From the NCBI GenBank assembly GCA_948919095.1, contig CAQYCU010000032.1, positions 6,673 to 12,949 of the forward strand: a stretch of DNA of 6,277 bases, read 5' to 3'. The notes under the pieces are model-generated. The model was not told where the DNA came from. It saw only the letters and a program-made list of their open reading frames with translations, and did not search any database. A program made the translations under genes and the position numbers. This stretch comes from an uncultured Clostridia bacterium. Lineage in GTDB: Bacteria > Bacillota > Clostridia > TANB77 > CAG-508. This document shows, piece after piece, positions 1-4,045 of this stretch; position 1 is the stretch's first letter, and every line of letters starts with the position of its first letter.

Positions 1-587
1 ACTTTTTTGCATTCATTATAAGTGTTCCCCATAGTATAGATATCATCAAATATAAGTACTTTTTTTCCTTTTATTGCTTCTGGATTTTCAACTTTATATA
101 CTCCTTTTACTGACTTTATTCTATCTTGTAATTTTAGTGTGCTTTGAGGTTTTGCGTTTTTTATTTTCTTTAATGACTTTGTGTTTAGTTTTATACTAGG
201 TTTATTTGAACTTTTATTCTGTAATTGATTTACTACTTTTCTTGCAATCAATTCGCTTTGATTATATCCTCTTTCATTTTTTCTTTTTCTATGTAGTGGA
301 ACTGGAATTATTAGGTCATAGTTATTTATGAATTTACAGGCATTTTTATTGTTTAAAATACAATTTGAAAATAAATTATACAAATATCCTTTTGCATTAA
401 ATTTATATTTTATAAGCATTTCTCTTATTTCTTCTTCATATTTATATAGAAAAAATTTTTCTTTTTCATTATTTTCTAGTTCATATTTTTTTAGTTCTTC
501 ATAACAGTTTTCACAGATGTATTTTCCTAAGTTATTGCATAATTCACATCTTGGTGGAAATAATAAATCTAATAATTTGTCTAACAC
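1..587 (-). CDS. comF: ComF family phosphoribosyltransferase (3' end outside window)
   Basis: The first 195 codons are visible and the C-terminus runs off the left edge. The start is GTG at 587-585, with AAGGAG five bases upstream and no competing ATG in this frame. The N-terminus (LFPPRCELC, then CENC) holds four cysteines at residues 14, 17, 25 and 28, matching the zinc-ribbon head of ComF proteins. Next come the family motif IPVPLHRKRKNERGYNQSE (about 94-112), a K-x-Q-x-x-L-x-x-x-x-R region (146-156) and the PRPP-binding loop VLIFDDIYTMGNT (177-189). The usual loop is DDVYTTGAT, so TMGNT is a mild variant. The family is a type I phosphoribosyltransferase-like cytosolic protein. In naturally competent bacteria ComF helps take up single-stranded DNA with the ComFA helicase; elsewhere its role is unclear. 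A terminator separates it from pyrH, so it is probably its own unit. Family call is firm; a competence role is not shown, and no comFA is visible. Confidence 0.88.
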   Translation of the reverse strand, partial: MLDKLLDLLFPPRCELCNNLGKYICENCYEELKKYELENNEKEKFFLYKYEEEIREMLIKYKFNAKGYLYNLFSNCILNNKNACKFINNYDLIIPVPLHRKRKNERGYNQSELIARKVVNQLQNKSSNKPSIKLNTKSLKKIKNAKPQSTLKLQDRIKSVKGVYKVENPEAIKGKKVLIFDDIYTMGNTYNECKK

Positions 588-657
588 TGTTTCTCCTTTT
601 TACGTTTTTTTGCACTTCGTTTTTAGATAACATTTTTAAAACACTATCATCTATGTA

Positions 658-690
658 ATTATCTCATACTTTTTCTTTTTTGTTTGTCGA
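658..690 (-). promoter_or_regulatory. Weak candidate promoter for comF
   Basis: On the minus strand there is an extended -10 element TGAGATAAT (GATAAT at 663-658). The nearest -35-like hexamer is TCGACA at 690-685, which lies 21 bases from GATAAT or 16 bases from the overlapping TATGAG. Neither spacing gives a good match at both boxes. A promoter is expected here because the pyrH terminator lies just upstream. The comF GTG would be roughly 65-70 bases downstream. Confidence 0.32.
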
Positions 691-721
691 AACTTGTCAG
701 ATATATTTATTTTTTCACAGC

Positions 722-765
722 AAAAACACAACAATTGTGGATTTTTAATTTCCATATTGTTGTGC
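722..765 (-). terminator. Rho-independent terminator after pyrH
   Basis: Fifteen bases past the pyrH stop, minus-strand GCACAACAAT (765-756) pairs with ATTGTTGTGT (735-726). This is a 10-bp stem with one terminal G-U. A second inner stem TGGA/TCCA (754-751 with 741-738) shortens the loop. A run of five U follows (726-722). It ends the upp-pyrH transcript and separates it from comF. The other strand also has a T-rich tail, so it may work weakly in both directions. Confidence 0.85.
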
Positions 766-779
766 TTTTATTTGTTATA

Positions 780-1514
780 TTAATACAACTCAGTTTTACA
801 ATCTTCCCCTACATAAGTTCCAATTTCTTCTCCATTGCATACCTTGCTTACTGCGTCCACTTCATCAAAGTCAAATACATATAAAGGCATTTTAAATTCT
901 CTAGCAAGTACAAATGCTGATAGGTCAGCTACTTGTAAATTGCTGTTTATTGCATCTTCATAATTTAAGTACTTAAATCTTTTTGCTTCTTTATCTTTTC
1001 TTGGGTCTGCTGTGTAAACTCCATTAGTTCCACTTTTTGCCATAAGTACAACATCACATTTTGTTTCAATTGCTCTTTGTACTGAGCCATAATCTGTTGT
1101 AATATATGGATGGCCCATTCCACCACCAAATATTAAAATTTTGCCTTGGTCAATTAATTTTTGTGCATCTCTTCTAATATATTGCTCTCCAACTAATGGA
1201 ATTGGAATTGAGTTCATAACTACAGTTTGGTCTTTTATTTTAGAATCTAATGCTCCCTTTATCATTAAGCTGTTTATTATTGTTGCCATCATTCCAATGT
1301 TATCAGCGTCAGCTCTATCCATATTCCATTCCCCTGCTGTTCTTCCTCTAAAAATATTTCCTGCTCCAATTACTATTGCAACTTCTATCCCATTATTTCT
1401 TGCATGTACAATTTGGTCTGTTATAGTATCTAATTTTTTCTTATCAAAGCTTTCATTATTTTCTCCAACTAAAGCACCACCACTTAGTTTTAAAAGTATT
1501 CTCTTGAATTTCAT
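780..1514 (-). CDS. pyrH: UMP kinase (uridylate kinase)
   Basis: This enzyme of the amino-acid-kinase fold uses ATP to convert UMP to UDP in the cytosol. The family is typically hexameric, activated by GTP and inhibited by UTP. The 244-residue length is normal. Visible motifs are KRILLKLSGGAL (4-15), the phosphate-binding IGAGNIFRGR (49-58), ADADNIGMMATIINSL (68-83), the UMP/phosphoryl-transfer region GMGHPYITTD (132-141), the nucleotide-site NGVYTADPR (164-172) and DLSAFVLAREFKMPLYVF (197-214). Several positions depart from the common consensus: SGEAL is SGGAL, GGGN is GAGN, and GTGNPFFTTDTAA becomes a GMGHPYITTDYGS-type segment. The core TTD is kept. The ATG follows AGGAGG by five bases, and that site overlaps the upp stop, so the two genes form an operon. 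Typical pyrH lies next to rpsB-tsf-frr; here it is joined to uracil salvage. A divergent orthologue or second copy are both possible. Confidence 0.93.
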   Translation of the reverse strand: MKFKRILLKLSGGALVGENNESFDKKKLDTITDQIVHARNNGIEVAIVIGAGNIFRGRTAGEWNMDRADADNIGMMATIINSLMIKGALDSKIKDQTVVMNSIPIPLVGEQYIRRDAQKLIDQGKILIFGGGMGHPYITTDYGSVQRAIETKCDVVLMAKSGTNGVYTADPRKDKEAKRFKYLNYEDAINSNLQVADLSAFVLAREFKMPLYVFDFDEVDAVSKVCNGEEIGTYVGEDCKTELY

Positions 1515-1519
1515 AATTT

Positions 1520-1525
1520 CCTCCT
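1520..1525 (-). promoter_or_regulatory. pyrH ribosome-binding site overlapping upp stop
   Basis: Minus-strand AGGAGG (1525-1520) shares bases with the TAG stop of upp (1526-1524) and lies five bases before the pyrH ATG. Only nine bases separate the two coding regions. A ribosome ending on upp is therefore placed to start on pyrH, which suggests translational coupling within one transcript. Confidence 0.85.
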
Positions 1526-2180
1526 ATTTTGTTCCAAATATTCTATCTCCAGCATCTCCTAGTCCTGGTACAATATAAGCATCCTCATTTAAGTATTCAT
1601 CAATTTTTGCACAGTAAATTTTAACATCTGGATGTTTTTCCGCAACAACTTTTAATCCCTCTGGCGCTGATATCATACATATAAATTTTATTTTCTTAAC
1701 ACCTTTTTCTTTTAATAATTCTATTGCATCCATAGCACTTCCACCAGTTGCTAACATTGGGTCCAATAATATTACTTCTTTGTCTTCAATATGTTTTGGT
1801 ACTTTGAAAAAATAGTTTACTGGTTTATGTCCGTTTTCATCATCTCTATACATACCAATATGTCCAATTTTTGCATTTGGGATTGCTTTAATTACTCCAT
1901 CAAGTATTCCAAGTCCTGCTCTTAATATTGGTACAAATGCATAATTATCTTCATTTAGTCTTTTTACTGTTGTTTCACATATTGGTGTTTGTATAACTTT
2001 ATCATCAAGCTCTGCTTCTTCCATAGCTTTATAGCATAAGTATTCACCTATTTCTCCTGCTATCTCTCTAAATTCTTTTGTTCCTGTTCTTTTATCTCTT
2101 AATATTCCTAATTTGTGCTCTAGTAAAGGGTGCTTAACTTCGATTATATTTGTATACTTACTTAAATCAATTTTTTCCAT
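1524..2180 (-). CDS. upp: Uracil phosphoribosyltransferase
   Basis: Upp makes UMP from uracil and PRPP, the key step of uracil salvage, in the cytosol. The 218-residue product matches the family from end to end: HPLLEHKLGILRDKRTGTKEFRE (17-39), VPILRAGLGILDG (83-95), the PRPP loop VILLDPMLATGGSA (136-149) and the C-terminal uracil-binding segment YIVPGLGDAGDRIFGTK (202-218). It carries about ten more N-terminal residues than the Bacillus protein. I chose the ATG at 2180 because AAAGGA lies ten bases upstream. An in-frame ATG twelve codons earlier (2216) has no Shine-Dalgarno site and would begin inside a predicted hairpin. The gene is followed at once by pyrH, which uses its product. Upstream lies a terminator for uraA, so upp-pyrH is probably a separate transcript starting near 2300-2325. 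Confidence 0.96.
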   Translation of the reverse strand: MEKIDLSKYTNIIEVKHPLLEHKLGILRDKRTGTKEFREIAGEIGEYLCYKAMEEAELDDKVIQTPICETTVKRLNEDNYAFVPILRAGLGILDGVIKAIPNAKIGHIGMYRDDENGHKPVNYFFKVPKHIEDKEVILLDPMLATGGSAMDAIELLKEKGVKKIKFICMISAPEGLKVVAEKHPDVKIYCAKIDEYLNEDAYIVPGLGDAGDRIFGTK

Positions 2181-2210
2181 AATTTTAATATCCTTTCTTA
2201 AAAAATTCAC

Positions 2211-2270
2211 TGACATATTATTACGTCATAAATTGAAATGAATACTTTTTTATTATTCACTTCAATTTAT
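2211..2270 (-). promoter_or_regulatory. Two tandem hairpins in the upp leader
   Basis: The first hairpin pairs 2270-2254 with 2244-2228. Its 17 pairs include one G-U that forms only in minus-strand RNA (it is A-C on the other strand), and the loop has nine bases. The second pairs TGACGTA (2228-2222) with TATGTCA (2217-2211), with one G-U and a four-base loop. After the bases GTGAA comes U6 (2205-2200), right before the upp Shine-Dalgarno site. The second hairpin looks like a weak terminator or a stem affecting initiation. No PyrR-type binding loop is evident. A regulatory role is inferred from position. Confidence 0.5.
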
Positions 2271-2302
2271 TACTTAACTTTTTATCATCATTTGAAATTT
2301 AC

Positions 2303-2330
2303 TTACTAATTAGCCTACATTTCTTGTCAA
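2303..2330 (-). promoter_or_regulatory. Candidate promoter for upp-pyrH
   Basis: A perfect -35 TTGACA (2330-2325) is followed after 16 bases by a poor -10, TAGTAA (2308-2303). A perfect TATAAT (2335-2330) overlaps the -35 by one base and could itself be a -10, but no good -35 stands 16-18 bases before it. Either way initiation would fall just after the uraA terminator, giving upp a leader of about 115-145 nt that contains both hairpins. Confidence 0.42.
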
Positions 2331-2332
2331 TT

Positions 2333-2392
2333 ATAAAATATTGGGCGGACCTAATGTGACTTTTTATATTAAAAAGGTCCGCTTTATTTTAT
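2333..2392 (-). terminator. Hairpin terminator after uraA (probably bidirectional)
   Basis: Four bases past the uraA stop, GCGGACCT (2382-2375) pairs perfectly with AGGTCCGC (2352-2345). An outer A/T stem (2392-2385 with 2340-2333) and a short inner U/A stem add to it. On the minus strand the tail is CCAATATTTT rather than a clean U-run. On the plus strand two extra G-U pairs form and the tail is TTTATTTTATG, so the hairpin looks at least as good in that direction. Confidence 0.68.
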
Positions 2393-2396
2393 GTTT

Positions 2397-3716
2397 CTAT
2401 TTTTTCTTTACTTCAACTTCTACTTCTTTGTCTTCTGGTAAGAATAAGTTTAGTAAAATTCCAACTACTGCTGCTAAGCTCATTCCTGAGAATGTTAATG
2501 AGTAATCTCCTGTTCCTAATGTAATAGCTGCTCCACCTAATCCTAAAACTAGCATTGATGATGCTATTATTATGTTCTTGTTTTTGTTGAAATCCATTCT
2601 ATTTTCAATTAGAACTTTTAGTCCGTTTACTGCTATAAATCCATAAAGTAATAATGAAACTCCTCCTAATACTGGATTTGGTATTGTGCTAACTAATGCT
2701 GTGAATTTTCCTAAAAATCCTAAAACTATTGCTATTATTGCAGCTAATCCTATTACCCAAACTGATGCTATTTTTGTCATACCTACTACTGATGTATTTT
2801 CTCCATATGTTGTGTTAGCTGGTCCACCTAATAGACCTGCTACAAATGTTGCTATACCATCTCCAAGCATTGTATTTTCTAAGCCTGGTTTATGTAATAA
2901 GTCTTTTCCTATTATTGCACTTAATGCTGTATGGTCTCCAATGTGTTCTGCCATTGTAACTAATGCTATTGGAGCTATAGTTAATGCTACCATCCAATTT
3001 GGTTGATATGATAAAAATGGTAATTTAAATTCTGGCATACTGAACCATCCTGCTTCTGCAACTGCTGTGAAATCAACTAATCCAAAGCAAACTGCTGATA
3101 TGTATCCAACAATTATTCCTATTAAAAATGGTATTATACGTAAAAATCCTTTTCCTCTAACCATTACTATTGCTGTTGTTAAGAATGTAATTAGTGCAAC
3201 AACTACACCTTTCCATTCTATTCCCTCTGTTGTGCTTGCTATTCCTATTTGTCCTACTGCTGATGATGCAAGCCCTAATCCTATAATCATAATCATTGGC
3301 CCAATTACTATTGGTGGTAGAACTTTGTCTAGCCAATTCTTTCCTATTAATCTAATAATAAATGAAACTGCTACATATATTAAGCCTACTATCATTACAC
3401 CAGTTAGTGCTCCACCTAGTCCCCCTTTTTCGTAGGCTATTGCTATTGGTGCTATAAAGGCAAATGAGCTTCCTAAAAATACTGGTGATTTTCCTTTTGT
3501 GCATAAAATATAAATTAATGTTCCTATTCCTGCTGTAACTAATGCTACTGGTATTGTTAATACTGTTTCTCCTGCTTGTGAGTTTACTAATATTGGAACT
3601 AATATTGTTGCTCCAAACATTGCAAATACGTGTTGGAATGCTAAGATTATCCATTTAATAACATCTGGTTTTTCATTGACATCTAGTATCAACTTCCTTT
3701 TCTTAGTTTCTTCCAT
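2397..3716 (-). CDS. uraA: Uracil permease, NCS2 family (UraA/PyrP)
   Basis: This integral membrane transporter belongs to the nucleobase:cation symporter-2 family and should import uracil with protons. The 439 residues form a short charged N-terminus (1-20), a run of hydrophobic segments consistent with the 14-helix UraA fold, and a charged tail (EDKEVEVEVKKK). Family landmarks are LGSSFAFIAP (81-90) in the third-helix region, TMAEHIGDH (254-262) and GGPANTTYGENTSVVGMTK (297-315). Glu257 and Glu306 lie 49 residues apart, the same spacing as the substrate-binding Glu241 and Glu290 of Escherichia coli UraA; His258 is next to Glu257. The ATG is nine bases after AGGAGG. upp, the enzyme that consumes uracil, is next downstream, supporting uracil over xanthine or uric acid. 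Expression is probably controlled by the terminator hairpin in its leader, since I see no convincing promoter between that hairpin and the gene. Confidence 0.94.
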   Translation of the reverse strand: MEETKKRKLILDVNEKPDVIKWIILAFQHVFAMFGATILVPILVNSQAGETVLTIPVALVTAGIGTLIYILCTKGKSPVFLGSSFAFIAPIAIAYEKGGLGGALTGVMIVGLIYVAVSFIIRLIGKNWLDKVLPPIVIGPMIMIIGLGLASSAVGQIGIASTTEGIEWKGVVVALITFLTTAIVMVRGKGFLRIIPFLIGIIVGYISAVCFGLVDFTAVAEAGWFSMPEFKLPFLSYQPNWMVALTIAPIALVTMAEHIGDHTALSAIIGKDLLHKPGLENTMLGDGIATFVAGLLGGPANTTYGENTSVVGMTKIASVWVIGLAAIIAIVLGFLGKFTALVSTIPNPVLGGVSLLLYGFIAVNGLKVLIENRMDFNKNKNIIIASSMLVLGLGGAAITLGTGDYSLTFSGMSLAAVVGILLNLFLPEDKEVEVEVKKK

Positions 3717-3774
3717 TTTTGGTTTCCTCCTTTTACTTTTACCATCTTAATCTTGGTGGTAGTTTTATTTATTT

Positions 3775-3814
3775 AAAAAAAATACTAGAATTGAAAAACA
3801 ACTCTAGTATTTTT
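3775..3814 (-). terminator. Terminator/attenuator in the uraA leader
   Basis: Minus-strand AAAAATACTAGAGTTG (3814-3799) pairs with CAATTCTAGTATTTTT (3793-3778). This is a 16-bp stem with one G-U and a five-U loop. Eight consecutive U (3782-3775) form the end of the 3' arm and the tail. It stands 58 bases before the uraA ATG. The G-U pair is A-C on the opposite strand, so the hairpin is built for minus-strand RNA. It could end pheT read-through, the small-ORF transcript, or both. Because uraA has no clear promoter after it, it most likely acts as an attenuator. Confidence 0.85.
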
Positions 3815-3907
3815 ATTAAAATCAATTAATGGGAATAGAAAAAATATTGCATTTATTGCAACTGCTGTCATTTTTTTAATTGCTGCTACTTCTCTTAATT
3901 TTTTCAT
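3785..3907 (-). CDS. Small ORF, 40 aa: candidate uraA leader peptide
   Basis: The ATG at 3907 follows GGAG (3918-3915) with a seven-base spacer, a good ribosome-binding site. The peptide begins MKKLREVAAIKKMTAVAINA, continues IFFLFPLIDF, and ends NTRVVFQF before TAG at 3787-3785. It therefore has a basic head, about 16 hydrophobic residues and a polar tail. The reading frame crosses the whole 5' arm and loop of the terminator and stops inside the 3' arm. The hydrophobic FF-LFP part is encoded by a U-rich stretch (3847-3834). In frame, an ATG at 3955 would give 56 residues but has no Shine-Dalgarno site. I do not recognise the peptide. It may be a leader peptide whose translation controls the terminator, as with pyrL of enteric pyrBI, or an independent small membrane protein. 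That it is translated is inferred. Confidence 0.6.
   Translation of the reverse strand: MKKLREVAAIKKMTAVAINAIFFLFPLIDFNKNTRVVFQF
3834..3850 (-). promoter_or_regulatory. U-rich possible RNA polymerase pause region
   Basis: Minus-strand RNA here reads GCAAUAUUUUUUCUAUU, with six U at 3844-3839, followed by CCC. It ends about 20 bases before the terminator stem. In the enteric pyrBI and pyrE leaders a U-rich stretch in a similar place slows polymerase when UTP is low. The stretch is visible; pausing is inference, and U-runs are common in so AT-rich a genome. Confidence 0.35.
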
Positions 3908-3996
3908 TATTCTTCTCCATATTTTTATATTAGTTTTTGTAATTGGCTTAATCATGTTTTAATAATTTTGTTTAGTTTTTTAATTTTACCTTTGTT

Positions 3997-4026
3997 ATAA
4001 TAGCATATTAGGTCGAAATATGTCAA
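3997..4026 (-). promoter_or_regulatory. Strong sigma-A type promoter for the uraA leader
   Basis: Perfect -35 TTGACA (4026-4021), an 18-base spacer and an extended -10 TGcTATTAT (hexamer 4002-3997) make this the best promoter in the window. Initiation is expected near 3990, leaving a leader of about 270 nt before uraA. The -35 begins 19 bases after the pheT stop codon. An inverted repeat sits between the boxes. Confidence 0.82.
4004..4022 (-). repeat. Inverted repeat inside the uraA promoter spacer
   Basis: CATATT (4022-4017) and AATATG (4009-4004) are exact inverted copies seven bases apart. One arm touches the last two bases of the -35, and the other covers the TG of the extended -10. The position suits a repressor operator, but six-base AT-rich arms can arise by chance and no regulator is identified. 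Confidence 0.35.
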
Positions 4027-4045
4027 TAGTTTTTACAAGAATTTT

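Noticed and set aside
544..633. Minus-strand 29-codon ORF overlapping the comF start
   Set aside because: No Shine-Dalgarno site precedes it, and its second half is only the comF sequence in another frame.
684..884. Plus-strand 66-residue ORF
   Set aside because: It runs through the pyrH terminator and into the antisense of pyrH, has no convincing ribosome-binding site, and is rich in the Phe/Ile/Tyr codons expected by chance in AT-rich sequence.
1141..1578. Plus-strand ORF opposite pyrH and upp, and similar ones opposite uraA and pheT
   Set aside because: These are antisense shadows of well-supported genes and resemble no family.
2178..2216. Longer upp start twelve codons upstream
   Set aside because: There is no Shine-Dalgarno site at 2216, the extension lies in a predicted hairpin, and the extra residues do not match the family; the ATG at 2180 has AAAGGA at a usable distance.
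2238..2309. Plus-strand 23-codon ORF between uraA and upp
   Set aside because: It has no ribosome-binding site and lies largely in the arms of the upp leader hairpin.
3352..3654. Minus-strand 100-residue ORF inside uraA
   Set aside because: It is an alternate frame of the uraA coding region with low-complexity Asn/Ser/Ile content and no family resemblance.
3785..3955. 56-residue form of the leader ORF starting at 3955
   Set aside because: It is in frame and open, but no ribosome-binding site precedes that ATG, whereas the one at 3907 has GGAG seven bases upstream. Not strictly excluded.
3717..3990. PyrR-binding attenuator or a known riboswitch before uraA
   Set aside because: I looked for a PyrR-type loop resembling CCNGNGAGG and for conserved riboswitch cores and saw none; only the leader ORF and terminator are evident.
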